Of a DNA stretch of 64,000 bases, positions 7,173 through 15,280 are shown in pieces. The position numbers were made by a program, and so were the translations under genes. A model generated the notes under the pieces. The model made no database searches. It was not told the DNA's origin and saw only the letters and a list, made by a program, of their open reading frames with translations. Source of the DNA: Arthrobacter sp. SW1 (lineage in GTDB: Bacteria; Actinomycetota; Actinomycetes; Actinomycetales; Micrococcaceae); assembly GCF_001766675.1 (NCBI RefSeq), contig NZ_MJLT01000023.1, positions 186,001 to 250,000 of the forward strand, written 5' to 3'. Numbering within the stretch: the first letter of the stretch is position 1; each line of letters opens with the position of its first letter.

Positions 7173-7895
7173 CTAGTGACCCATGCCGAGGCCGCCGTCG
7201 ACCGGGATCACGGCGCCGGAAATGTATGCGGCTTCGTCGCTGGCGATCCAGCGCACCACGTTGGCGACCTCGGTGGCTTCGGCGAAACGTCCTGCCGGAA
7301 TGCTGGCCAGGTAGTTCTTCTGGGTTTCCTCCGGCAGCTCGGCGGTCATGTCGGTGTTGATGAAGCCCGGGGCCACCACGTTGGCCGTGATGCCGCGGCT
7401 GCCGAGTTCGCGCGTCAGGGAGCGGGCAATGCCCACCAGTCCGGCCTTGGACGCAGAGTAGTTGATCTGGCCGGGTGCGCCGTACAGGCCGGACACCGAG
7501 GAAATCAGCACAACCCGGCCCTTGCGCAGGCGGATCATGCCCTTGGAGGCGCGCTTGATCACGCGGAAGGCGCCGGTGAGGTTGGTGTCGAGCACGGAGG
7601 TGAAATCGTCTTCGCTCATGCGGAGCAGCAGGGTGTCCTTGGTGATGCCCGCGTTGGCCACCAGCACCTCCACCGGGCCGTGCGCCGCTTCGACTTCCTT
7701 GAAGGCAGCATCAAGCGAGGCTTCGTCAGTGACGTCGGCACGGACACCGAGGATGCCTTCGGGAAGCGGCGATTCGCTGCGGTAGGTCACCGCCACTTTG
7801 TCACCGTTGGCGAGGAAGGACTCGGCGATGGCCAGGCCGATTCCGCGGTTGCCACCGGTGATGAGTACGCTCCGGCCATTTGCTGTTTCAGACAT
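7173..7895 (-). CDS. fabG: 3-oxoacyl-ACP reductase, FabG type
   Basis: This is a 240-residue classical SDR expected to reduce 3-oxoacyl-ACP with NADPH in fatty acid elongation. It has TGGNRGIG at 13-20, NAG at 81-83, catalytic Ser133, and YSASK with Tyr146 and Lys150 in correct spacing, plus the FabG-like C-terminus AVIPVDGGLGMGH. The ATG at 7895 is preferred over a 69-codon in-frame upstream extension that has no protein character and crosses the promoter region; GGAG precedes the chosen start. Related SDRs of other substrate range look similar, so the symbol is family-level. It is divergent from the DUF3099 operon. Confidence 0.85.
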   Translation of the reverse strand: MSETANGRSVLITGGNRGIGLAIAESFLANGDKVAVTYRSESPLPEGILGVRADVTDEASLDAAFKEVEAAHGPVEVLVANAGITKDTLLLRMSEDDFTSVLDTNLTGAFRVIKRASKGMIRLRKGRVVLISSVSGLYGAPGQINYSASKAGLVGIARSLTRELGSRGITANVVAPGFINTDMTAELPEETQKNYLASIPAGRFAEATEVANVVRWIASDEAAYISGAVIPVDGGLGMGH

Positions 7896-7960
7896 GCTCT
7901 GCGCTCCGTGATCCCGCGGCAGGAAGCTGCCGCACTTGAAGAAGGATGTTTCCCGGATCG

Positions 7961-7966
7961 ATCTTA
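7961..7966 (-). promoter_or_regulatory. Probable -10 element of fabG
   Basis: TAAGAT on the minus strand lies 65 bp upstream of the fabG ATG. No good -35 hexamer is visible, as is common in high-GC actinobacteria. Confidence 0.35.
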
Positions 7967-8095
7967 TCCGCGGCCCGGCGCGGCCGTGGAAAGGCATACC
8001 GTCCAGTCCCCCACCGTGACGAAGCCCGCATGGTTTGGGCGCCAAGTGCCATGGTGAGAGAATTGGAAGGAGCATTGGAGTGTGGTGAAAAAGCT

Positions 8096-8599
8096 GTGAC
8101 AAAAGACGACCGTTCCCCGCACCGGGGAACCGGAAACCCGGTACCGGAATCCTCGTACCCGGAAGTCCACAGCATCACGGACGCCGCCGCCGCGCATTCG
8201 GAAGACATGCGCGAACGGATGATCAAGTACGCGGTTGCCATGGGCATCCGTATGGTCTGCATTGTCCTGATCTTCGTGGTGGATGGCTGGTTCAAGCTTG
8301 TGGCCGTGGCCGGCGCCGTGTTCCTGCCGTGGATCGCCGTGGTGATCGCCAACGGCAGCGACAAAGCCGAAGTGCACAGCGACGCCCTGCTGGATTACGT
8401 CCCCGCTGCGGAGCTTGACGCTCCCGAGCGGGGCCGGGAAACACCTGCAGCTGAGGAAACGGAGGACGGGCAGCCGATGACCATCCTGGAAGGCGAAATC
8501 GTCGAAGACGGCGGTGCGCCGGACGAAAACGGCGGGCACAGCCCGGGCGCCCGCCCCGCAGGCAAGCCCGACGACGGCGGCGGACAGGCGGCGTCGTGA
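8096..8599 (+). CDS. DUF3099 membrane protein
   Basis: This 167-residue protein has a polar N-terminus (VHSITDAAAAHSEDMRERMIKY), then two closely spaced membrane segments around MVCIVLIFVVDGWFKLVAVA and a hydrophobic VFLPWIAVVIANG, and an acidic, low-complexity C-terminal tail. This is the DUF3099 layout: the domain is near residues 20-90 and its function is unknown. The start is uncertain: GTG 8096 (VTKDDRS) fits the family but has no good Shine-Dalgarno sequence at normal distance. Its stop overlaps the GTG of the next gene by 4 nt, which points to translational coupling. Confidence 0.75.
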   Translation: MTKDDRSPHRGTGNPVPESSYPEVHSITDAAAAHSEDMRERMIKYAVAMGIRMVCIVLIFVVDGWFKLVAVAGAVFLPWIAVVIANGSDKAEVHSDALLDYVPAAELDAPERGRETPAAEETEDGQPMTILEGEIVEDGGAPDENGGHSPGARPAGKPDDGGGQAAS

Positions 8600-8865
8600 A
8601 CCTCTTTTCCCTCGCGTCCGGTGCGGGTGCTCCCGAAGGCGCGCCCGCCATCTGCTCCCGCAAGGCCTGCCGCGCCGGCGCGGACTGGCAACTGCTGTGG
8701 AACAACCCGCGCATCCACACTCCGGAGCGCCGCAAGGTGTGGCTGTCCTGCACCGAACACCGCGGCTGGCTGGAGGACTACCTGCAGACCCGGGGCCTGT
8801 GGAAGGAAACGCTTCCTTTCACTGCCGGGACTGCCATCGGAGAGCAGCAGGGCGGGAACAGCTGA
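8596..8865 (+). CDS. Small conserved protein with CxxxxC...CxxH motif
   Basis: This 89-residue protein starts at GTG 8596, overlapping the DUF3099 stop by 4 nt. It carries ICSRKACRA near residues 19-27 and VWLSCTEHRGWLEDYLQTRG near 48-67, a spacing that suggests a small zinc-binding treble-clef or ribbon-like site, though no zinc-finger family is recognised. Similar short actinobacterial proteins have been labelled acetone carboxylase in databases, which I consider a naming artefact because carboxylase subunits are far larger. SURF1 begins at the base after its stop codon. Confidence 0.7.
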   Translation: MNLFSLASGAGAPEGAPAICSRKACRAGADWQLLWNNPRIHTPERRKVWLSCTEHRGWLEDYLQTRGLWKETLPFTAGTAIGEQQGGNS

Positions 8866-9735
8866 ATGTACCGTTTTCTGTTTTCCAGCAAGTGGCTGGG
8901 CTATTTCGTCCTGGCACTCATTTTCGCCACGGCGTGCGTGTTCCTGGGCCGCTGGCAGATGGACCGCCGCGCCGAAACCCTCGCTGAAATCAACCGCGTG
9001 GTCAGCAACTATTCGGCCGCACCCATCCCCTTCAGCGACGCCAGGTCACAGTTCGAATCGCTGGATCCGGCCAAGGAATGGACGCAGGTGGAACTCCGCG
9101 GAGAGTACGATCCCGCGGGCCAGCGCGTCGTGCGCAACCGACCACTCAACGGCCAGCCCGGCTACGAAGTGGTGGTGCCGTTCCGTCTCTCCAGCGGCGA
9201 AGCGGTGGTGGTCGACCGTGGCTGGCTGCCCATCGGCAACAAGACTCCGGGCCGCCCGGACAGCATCCCTGCCCCGCCCGCCGGTGAGGTGACCGTCGTC
9301 GTGCGGCTCAAACCGGGCGAAGCGAAACTGGACCGAGGAGCCGTCGAAGGGCAACTGGCGTCCATCGACCTGCCGGCATTCGCGAAGGAACTCCCCTACC
9401 CCATCTTCACCGGTGCGTACGGCCAGCTCGCCTCGGAAACACCGCCCGCCGCGGCGATGCCTGTTGCCTTCCCCAAGCCGTCCACGGAAGAGGGCACGCA
9501 CCTGTCCTATTCGCTGCAGTGGTTCGCCTTCGGGGTGCTCATGTTCGTGGGCTTCGGCTACGCCGCCCGCCAGCAGGCCCGCAACGCACGGATCGACGCC
9601 GAGGATGACGACGACGATTTCGGCGCCGCCGCCCGGGTCAAAGCTGCACGGGTGAAAGCTGCACGCAAGCGGCCGTCCAAGCGCCGCACATCGGAAGAAG
9701 AGGAAGACGCGATTCTCGATGCCCAAGGCTTCTGA
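8866..9735 (+). CDS. SURF1-family cytochrome oxidase biogenesis protein
   Basis: This 289-residue membrane protein has the SURF1 plan: an N-terminal membrane helix (LGYFVLALIFATACVFLGRWQ), a large extracytoplasmic domain, and a second helix near the C-terminus (SYSLQWFAFGVLMFVGFGYA). Family hallmarks are LGRWQMDRR, RPLNGQPGYEVVVPF and VDRGWLP. SURF1 helps assemble the aa3-type cytochrome c oxidase, probably at the heme a insertion step, which fits the ctaA and ctaB genes elsewhere in the window. The cytoplasmic tail is unusually charged and has a short duplicated ARVKA unit. Its last 17 nt overlap the YbaK gene. Confidence 0.92.
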   Translation: MYRFLFSSKWLGYFVLALIFATACVFLGRWQMDRRAETLAEINRVVSNYSAAPIPFSDARSQFESLDPAKEWTQVELRGEYDPAGQRVVRNRPLNGQPGYEVVVPFRLSSGEAVVVDRGWLPIGNKTPGRPDSIPAPPAGEVTVVVRLKPGEAKLDRGAVEGQLASIDLPAFAKELPYPIFTGAYGQLASETPPAAAMPVAFPKPSTEEGTHLSYSLQWFAFGVLMFVGFGYAARQQARNARIDAEDDDDDFGAAARVKAARVKAARKRPSKRRTSEEEEDAILDAQGF

Positions 9736-10216
9736 ATCCCACCCGTCCGTTGTTCCCGGGCCGGTCGACACCGTCCGCTCCGCGCTCCTGGCCGCCGGCC
9801 TGCCGGACACCGTACAGGTTTTCGGCGCGGGCGTGCCCACCGCGGCGGCGGCTGCGGAACAGTTGGGTTGCGACGTCGCGGCGATTGCCAACAGCCTCGT
9901 CTTTGAGCACGACGGCGGCCCGCTCCTGATCCTCGCAAGCGGCGCAGCGCGCGTGGACACCGCGCTCGTGGCAGCCCAGCTGGGCAGCGGCAAAGTGCGC
10001 CGTGCCAGCCCGGAGTTTGTCTTCGAGCACACCGGTCAGGAAGTGGGCGGCGTGGCTCCGGTAGGCCATCCGCGGCCGATCCGGACCATCCTGGATGAAT
10101 CGCTCGAGGCGCACCCCGTACTGTGGGCAGGCGGCGGAGACCATTCCTCGATGTTCTCCATCAGCTACCGGGACCTCGCCCGGATTACGGACGCCCGCCC
10201 GCTGCGCGTCCGCTAA
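9719..10216 (+). CDS. YbaK/EbsC-family protein (aminoacyl-tRNA deacylase-like)
   Basis: This 165-residue protein has the YbaK/ProX editing-domain pattern: TAAAAAEQLGCDVAAIANSLVF, GAARVDTALVAAQLG, FVFEHTGQEVGGVAPVGH and the late WAGGGDHSSMFSI segment. Characterised relatives hydrolyse mischarged Cys- or Ala-tRNA(Pro) in trans; the substrate here is not known. The ATG lies inside the SURF1 coding sequence (17-nt overlap), so translation is probably coupled. It converges with the ABC-F gene 39 bp downstream. Confidence 0.9.
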   Translation: MPKASESHPSVVPGPVDTVRSALLAAGLPDTVQVFGAGVPTAAAAAEQLGCDVAAIANSLVFEHDGGPLLILASGAARVDTALVAAQLGSGKVRRASPEFVFEHTGQEVGGVAPVGHPRPIRTILDESLEAHPVLWAGGGDHSSMFSISYRDLARITDARPLRVR

Positions 10217-10255
10217 GGGTTTCCGCGCTGTCAGGGGCCAGGCGCCGCCCTCGTG

Positions 10256-11854
10256 TCAGGCGAGGGTGATCAGGTCCAGGTAATCCTCGTTCCAGAGGTC
10301 TTCGACGCCGTCAGGCAGCAGCACCACGCGCTCCGGGTTGAGCGCCTCCACGGCACCCTCATCGTGGCTGACCAGCACCACGGCGCCGGTGTAGTTGCGG
10401 AGGGCGCCCAGGATTTCGGCACGGCTGGCCGGGTCCAGGTTGTTGGTCGGTTCGTCCAGGAGCAGCACGTTCGCGCTGGAAGCCACGATGGTGGCCAGCG
10501 CCAGGCGGGTCTTCTCGCCACCGGAAAGAACGCCGGCCGGCTTGTCGACGTCGTCTCCGGAGAACAGGAACGAGCCGAGGATGCCACGCACCTCGGCGTC
10601 CTTCATGTCCGGGGCGGCCGAGCGCATGTTTTCCAGCACCGTACGCTCATGGTCGAGCGTTTCGTGCTCCTGGGCGTAGTAACCCACCTTCAGGCCGTGG
10701 CCCGGCACGATGCTTCCGGTATCAGGCTTGTCCACGCCCGCCAGCATGCGCAGCAGGGTGGTCTTGCCGGCACCGTTGAGGCCCAGGATGACCACCTTGG
10801 AACCACGGTCGATCGCGAGGTCCACGTCGGTGAAGATTTCCAGCGAGCCGTAGGACTTGCTGAGTCCTTCTGCTGTGAGCGGGGTCTTGCCGCAGGGCGC
10901 GGGCTCCGGGAAGCGCAGCGCTGCCACGCGGTCCTGCTCGCGGACTGCTTCCAGGCCGCTGAGGAGGCGCTCAGCGCGCTTGGCCATGTTCTGTGCGGCC
11001 ACGGCCTTGGTGGCCTTGGCGCGCATCTTGTTGGCCTGGTCGAGCAGGACCTGCGCCTTCTTTTCGGCGTTGGCGCGTTCGCGCTTGCGGGCGCGCTCGT
11101 CCGTTTCGCGCTGCTGCAGGTACCGCTTCCAGCCCATGTTGTAGTAGTCGATCTGCGCCCGGTTGGCATCCAGGTGGTAGACCTTGTTGACCGTGGCTTC
11201 GAGCAGTTCCACGTCGTGGCTGATGACGATCAGCCCGCCCTGGTGGCTCTTCAGGAAGTCCCGGAGCCAGGAGATGGAGTCGGCGTCGAGGTGGTTGGTG
11301 GGTTCGTCCAGGAGCAGGGTCTCGGCGTCCGAATAGAGGATGCGCGCGAGCTCCACGCGGCGGCGCTGGCCACCGGAGAGGGTCTTGAGCGGCTGGTTGA
11401 GGATGCGCTCGGGCAGGGCCAGGTTGGAGGAAATCGCCGCGGCCTCGGCCTCGGCAGCGTAGCCGCCGCCGGCCAGGAACTCCGCTTCGAGGCGGTCATA
11501 GCGGGCCATCGCCTTGCGCTGGACGGCAGCGTCCTCGCTGGACATCTCGGCCTGGGCCTTCTTCAGCTTCCCGACGACGACGTCCAGGCCGCGCGCGGAC
11601 AGGATGCGGTCGCGTGCCAGCTGCTCCATGTCCGGGGTGCGCGGATCCTGCGGCAGGTAGCCGATCTCGCCGCTGCGGGTCACTTTTCCGGCGGCGGGCA
11701 GGCCTTCACCGGCGAGGACGCGGGTGAGGGTTGTCTTGCCGGCACCGTTGCGGCCCACCAGCCCGATCTTGTCCCCCTTGTCCACCCTGAAGTTGACCTG
11801 GTCCATCAGCAGGCGGGCGCCGGCGCGGAGTTCGAGTTCCTGGACGGTGATCAA
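10256..11854 (-). CDS. ABC-F family ribosome-associated ATPase
   Basis: This 532-residue soluble protein carries two ABC domains and no membrane part. Domain 1 has Walker A GRNGAGKT near residue 35, signature LSGGQRRRVELARIL and Walker B TLLLDEPTNHLD. A charged linker rich in Arg/Lys/Ala follows, then domain 2 with GLNGAGKT, signature LSGGEKTRLALATIV and LLLDEPTNNLD. ABC-F proteins act on the ribosome, either in routine translation or in antibiotic protection; sequence alone does not tell which. The start is TTG 11854 (MITVQELEL), because an in-frame stop lies a few codons upstream and no ATG/GTG gives a full first domain. Confidence 0.9.
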   Translation of the reverse strand: MITVQELELRAGARLLMDQVNFRVDKGDKIGLVGRNGAGKTTLTRVLAGEGLPAAGKVTRSGEIGYLPQDPRTPDMEQLARDRILSARGLDVVVGKLKKAQAEMSSEDAAVQRKAMARYDRLEAEFLAGGGYAAEAEAAAISSNLALPERILNQPLKTLSGGQRRRVELARILYSDAETLLLDEPTNHLDADSISWLRDFLKSHQGGLIVISHDVELLEATVNKVYHLDANRAQIDYYNMGWKRYLQQRETDERARKRERANAEKKAQVLLDQANKMRAKATKAVAAQNMAKRAERLLSGLEAVREQDRVAALRFPEPAPCGKTPLTAEGLSKSYGSLEIFTDVDLAIDRGSKVVILGLNGAGKTTLLRMLAGVDKPDTGSIVPGHGLKVGYYAQEHETLDHERTVLENMRSAAPDMKDAEVRGILGSFLFSGDDVDKPAGVLSGGEKTRLALATIVASSANVLLLDEPTNNLDPASRAEILGALRNYTGAVVLVSHDEGAVEALNPERVVLLPDGVEDLWNEDYLDLITLA

Positions 11855-11912
11855 TTCTTCGGATGCCTTTCAACGGGGACGCCACGGCACAGCAAAGCCG
11901 GCGCAACGGAGA

Positions 11913-11941
11913 AGGCCGCGAATGCGGCCTGTCCAAGTCTA
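11913..11941 (-). promoter_or_regulatory. ABC-F promoter -10 and 5' leader hairpin
   Basis: On the minus strand TAGACT (11941-11936) is a good -10. Immediately downstream, AGGCCGC-ATTC-GCGGCCT (11930-11913) forms a perfect 7-bp tetraloop hairpin that would sit at the very 5' end of a roughly 75-nt leader. Leaders with alternative hairpins control many antibiotic-responsive ABC-F genes; no leader peptide is evident here. Confidence 0.4.
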
Positions 11942-12093
11942 CCGGCCCGTTTGTGGACAGCCTGACAAAGCCGGCCGAGCAGCCTTGTCCGAAGCCTCCA
12001 AAAACCGGCACGCCCCGGCCACGTACGCTCGGAAACCAGGGGGAACGCATCCGAACACCTACTTTTCCGCACCCTCCCACGGACAGGAACGCA

Positions 12094-12705
12094 ATGAGCC
12101 AGAGCACCACCACCCGCCCGCAGGCGCGCACGCCATGGAACGCCACCGACCTCGGCCTGATCGCCGTTTTCGCCGCGCTCGTCGCGGCCGCGGCTTTCGT
12201 CCCGGGCGTTCCGATGGGCGCCCTCGGCGTGCCGATCACCATCCAGACCCTCGCCATCATGCTCACCGGCATGGTGCTGGGCGCCGGACGCGGTTTCGCC
12301 GCCGTCGGTCTCTACGTCCTGCTGGGCCTGGCCGGGCTGCCGATCTTCAGCGGCGGGCGCAGCGGGCTCGGCATCCTCGCGGGCCCCTCCGCCGGCTACA
12401 TCATCGCCTTCCCGCTGGCCGCCGCGGCCACCGGCTGGCTGGCCGCCGTCGTCATCCGCAAGACCGTCAAATACCGTGCGCTGTTCTTCTTCGCCGCCGC
12501 CACCGTGAGCAGCATCGTCCTGGTCCACTCTCTCGGCGTCCTCGGCATGGTGGTGAATGGAAAGCTCGATTTCGGCAAGGCCTTCCTGGCGGACCTCGTT
12601 TACTACCCCGGCGATGTCATCAAGAATGTCCTGGCCGCGGTCATCGCCGTCGCCCTGCACAAGGCCTTCCCGGATCTGCTGGTCCGCCGCGTGCGCAAGC
12701 CATGA
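12094..12705 (+). CDS. bioY: Biotin transporter substrate-binding subunit BioY
   Basis: BioY is the S-component of an energy-coupling-factor transporter that binds biotin in the membrane. The 203-residue protein has about six hydrophobic segments and the family blocks GALGVPITIQTLAIMLTGMV, GRGFAAVGLYVLLGLAGLPIF and LAGPSAGYIIAFPLAAAATG. The start is ATG 12094 with a GGACAGGA-type Shine-Dalgarno. Its stop overlaps the bioM start (ATGA), and bioM overlaps bioN the same way, so this is one tightly coupled operon. No biotin synthesis genes are in the window. Confidence 0.95.
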   Translation: MSQSTTTRPQARTPWNATDLGLIAVFAALVAAAAFVPGVPMGALGVPITIQTLAIMLTGMVLGAGRGFAAVGLYVLLGLAGLPIFSGGRSGLGILAGPSAGYIIAFPLAAAATGWLAAVVIRKTVKYRALFFFAAATVSSIVLVHSLGVLGMVVNGKLDFGKAFLADLVYYPGDVIKNVLAAVIAVALHKAFPDLLVRRVRKP

Positions 12706-13433
12706 TCGAGCTCAAGGACGTGGCGGTCCGCGTCACCGTGGACGGCCAGGATGGGCCAAAGACGCTGCTCGACGGCGTGGCGCTGCAGCTCCGGGAGCAG
12801 CGGATCGGCGTGATCGGCGCCAACGGTTCCGGCAAGTCGACGCTGCTGCGGCTGCTGAACGGGCTCGTGCTCCCGAGCAGCGGCTCGGTGCTGGTAGACG
12901 GCTCGAGCACCACCGAACGGATCCGCGCTGTCCGTTCAAAGGTGGGCTTCGTCTTCACGGACCCCCTCTCCCAGCTGGTGATGCCCACCGGGCGGGAGGA
13001 CGTGGAGCTGTCCCTGCGCCGCAGCGTGAAGAACGCGAGCGAACGGGCGGCCCGGGCGGAGGCGGTGCTGGCGCGTTTCGGCCTGCTGCACCTGGCGGAC
13101 CAGAGCATCTATGAACTCTCCGGCGGCGAACGGCAGCTGCTGGCCTTGGCCGCGGTGCTGGCGGTGGAGCCGTCCGTGCTGCTCCTCGATGAACCGTCCA
13201 CCCTGCTGGACCTCCGCAACAGGGAACTGTTGCGCCGCACCCTGGCGGGCCTCGAACAGCAGATCGTCATGTCCACGCACGACCTCGAGCTTGCGCTGGA
13301 TATGGACCGCGTCCTGGTGGTGGACGACGCACGGATCGTGTTCGACGGCGCCCCCGCGGCCGCCGTCGAACACTACCGGGCGCTGTGCGCGGCGTCGTTT
13401 GAGGAAGCGCAACAGTCCAGGGAAGTACAGTGA
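12702..13433 (+). CDS. bioM: ECF biotin transporter ATPase BioM
   Basis: This 243-residue ABC ATPase energises BioY uptake. Walker A is GANGSGKS at 39-46, the Q-loop region is VGFVFTDPLSQL, the signature is LSGGERQLLALAAVL, Walker B is VLLLDEPSTLLDL and the switch histidine is in MSTHDLE. It resembles the CbiO/EcfA group. The start overlaps the bioY stop by 4 nt and its stop overlaps bioN by 4 nt. Position between bioY and bioN makes the assignment secure. Confidence 0.93.
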   Translation: MIELKDVAVRVTVDGQDGPKTLLDGVALQLREQRIGVIGANGSGKSTLLRLLNGLVLPSSGSVLVDGSSTTERIRAVRSKVGFVFTDPLSQLVMPTGREDVELSLRRSVKNASERAARAEAVLARFGLLHLADQSIYELSGGERQLLALAAVLAVEPSVLLLDEPSTLLDLRNRELLRRTLAGLEQQIVMSTHDLELALDMDRVLVVDDARIVFDGAPAAAVEHYRALCAASFEEAQQSREVQ

Positions 13434-14080
13434 GGGGCCACGGCTTCCTGCTGGCGAACCACGTGCCGGGAAACTCCCTGGTGCACCGGACTCCCCTCTG
13501 GGCTAAGTTCCTGCTGGTGGCGGCCTGCGGTGCGGCGTCCTTCCTGATGGTCGACTGGCGGGTATCCGCCGCGGTCTTCGCCGCTATGTGCGGGCTGTTC
13601 CTGCTCAGCGGCGCGGGGCTCCGGCGGCTACTCCGGGCGCTGTGGCTGATGGCGCCGGTGCTGCTGTTGATCGGGCTGTTCCAGTGGTGGCAGCTCGGGG
13701 CGCCGACCGCCGCGCGGATCGTGCTCAACGTGCTGGTCTGCGTGGTGGCCGCGTCTGTGCTGACCGCGACAACGCCGGTCCAGGAATTGCTCGACGGCGT
13801 CGCGGGGCTCGCGCGCCCGTTCCGCCGCTTCGGCGCCGATCCCGAGCGTTTCGCCCTGACCATCGCCATCATGCTGCGGAGCATCCCGTTCATCGCAGGC
13901 ACCTTTGCCGATGTGCGCGACGCCGCACGTGCCCGGGGGCTGGAACGGAATCCGCGCGCACTCGTGCTTCCGGTGTTCATCTCCACGGTGGCCTACGCCC
14001 GGCAGACCGGCGATGCCCTGGCCGCACGCGGGCTGGGCGAGGCAGACGCGAACGAAGCGAGCGAGGCCGGGGAACGCTAG
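13430..14080 (+). CDS. bioN: ECF biotin transporter transmembrane protein BioN
   Basis: This 216-residue T-component has about four to five membrane segments (FLLVAACGAASFLMV, LWLMAPVLLLIGLFQWW, RIVLNVLVCVVAASVLTA). It carries the ECF coupling motifs DAARARGL near residue 164 and the later LAARGLGEA, which contact the ATPase. The start is GTG 13430, coupled to bioM. Its TAG stop shares the CTAG tetranucleotide with the stop of the convergent thiolase gene, leaving no space for a terminator. Confidence 0.93.
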   Translation: MRGHGFLLANHVPGNSLVHRTPLWAKFLLVAACGAASFLMVDWRVSAAVFAAMCGLFLLSGAGLRRLLRALWLMAPVLLLIGLFQWWQLGAPTAARIVLNVLVCVVAASVLTATTPVQELLDGVAGLARPFRRFGADPERFALTIAIMLRSIPFIAGTFADVRDAARARGLERNPRALVLPVFISTVAYARQTGDALAARGLGEADANEASEAGER

Positions 14081-15267
14081 AACCGCAGGTAGCGGAAAAG
14101 TGCGGCCGTGCCCATGCCGCCGGCAATGCTGATCAACGCCAAAGCGAGCAGATCCCTGTCTTGGTCCGCCGGAAGTGTGCCGGTCATGGCCCGGGCCTGC
14201 GCCAGGAGCCGGGTGACGAGAACAGCCCCGGAGGCACCATAGCCGTGCCCCAGGGCGAGGGCACCGCCGTCGAGGTTTGCCCGTTCCGGATCGATACCCA
14301 AAGCATCAAGGCAGGCGAGGGCCTGGGCGGCGAAGGCCTCGTTGAACTCCACGAGCCCCACCTCGGCCGGCCGCAGTCCGTGACGATCCAACAGACGGGA
14401 GCCTGCTGCCGCCGCTCCGATGCCCAACAGCTCCGGGTCCACGCCGGCGGTATCGCTCCCGAGCACCCGCAGCGCATCCGGGACACCCAGTTCCCGGGCG
14501 CGCCGCAGCGAAGTGATCACGACGGCGGACGCAGCGTCGGCGTCGAAGCAGGAGTTCCCGGCGGTGACAGTTCCCCCGGGAACAAACGCGGCCGGGAAGC
14601 GCCCCAGGACGGCGGCGTTGAGCGAGCGGCGGGGACCGTCGTCGTACTCCACCACAACGTCCCCCGCCGCGAGGGGCACGGTTTCGCCGGAGAAGCGGCT
14701 GGCGTCACGGGCGGCAACGGCCCGTTCATGGCTGCGCAGGGCGAAGGCGTCCTGCCGATCGCGGCTGATCCCGTACCGCCGGGCCACATTCTCGGCGGCC
14801 ACCCCCATGTCCGGGTCACCGAACTGCGGCGGGACGAAACGCGCCCTGGAAAAGAACTCGGGTTCCGCATCCGGTGCCGCGCCGGGGTAGGCACGCAGCG
14901 GGGCGGTGCTGATGCTCTCCACCCCGCCGGCCAGGTAGATCCCGTCGCCGCCGGCAGCGAGCAGGCGGGACGCCAGCACGATCGCGTCAAGGCCCGAACC
15001 GCACTGCCGGTCCACCACCATGCCCGGCACGCTCACCGGCAGCCCGGCCAGCAGGGCCGCGTGACGGGCCAGGTTGCCGCCGCCGCCCACGGCGTTGCCG
15101 ATCACCACATCGCTGACTGCAGCACTATCGATGCCCGTGGCGTCCAGCAGGGACCGCAGCACAGGCGCCAACAGTTCTTCCGCACGCAGGGCCTTCAACT
15201 GACCGCCGGCGCGGCAGACCGGGGTGCGCAACGCCGCGATGATGACCGGCTGCAGGGAAGGATCCAC
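14077..15267 (-). CDS. Thiolase-family protein lacking the second catalytic cysteine
   Basis: The protein has the thiolase fold order and length: 396 residues from GTG 15267, a start chosen because it leaves a 13-bp gap after the upstream gene. An in-frame ATG at 15327 would add 20 residues overlapping that gene. The nucleophilic cysteine is present (VDRQCGSG, Cys89), as are NEAF (309-312) and the GHGYGASG histidine (His341). The C-terminal CxGxGxG block is changed to SIAGGMG, putting Ser380 where acetyl-CoA acetyltransferases have the general-acid/base cysteine. It may run a modified condensation or cleavage. With the AMP-ligase gene it resembles the yhfS-yhfT pair linked to bioY in Bacillus subtilis. 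Confidence 0.85.
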   Translation of the reverse strand: MDPSLQPVIIAALRTPVCRAGGQLKALRAEELLAPVLRSLLDATGIDSAAVSDVVIGNAVGGGGNLARHAALLAGLPVSVPGMVVDRQCGSGLDAIVLASRLLAAGGDGIYLAGGVESISTAPLRAYPGAAPDAEPEFFSRARFVPPQFGDPDMGVAAENVARRYGISRDRQDAFALRSHERAVAARDASRFSGETVPLAAGDVVVEYDDGPRRSLNAAVLGRFPAAFVPGGTVTAGNSCFDADAASAVVITSLRRARELGVPDALRVLGSDTAGVDPELLGIGAAAAGSRLLDRHGLRPAEVGLVEFNEAFAAQALACLDALGIDPERANLDGGALALGHGYGASGAVLVTRLLAQARAMTGTLPADQDRDLLALALISIAGGMGTAALFRYLRF

Positions 15268-15280
15268 GGTGGCCCCGGTG

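Noticed and set aside
10253..11965. A 570-codon plus-strand frame opposite the ABC-F gene
   Set aside because: It is an antisense shadow; the minus strand has two intact ABC domains.
12000..12093. BirA or BioQ operator upstream of bioY
   Set aside because: No convincing dyad matching known biotin-regulator sites was found in the short upstream region.
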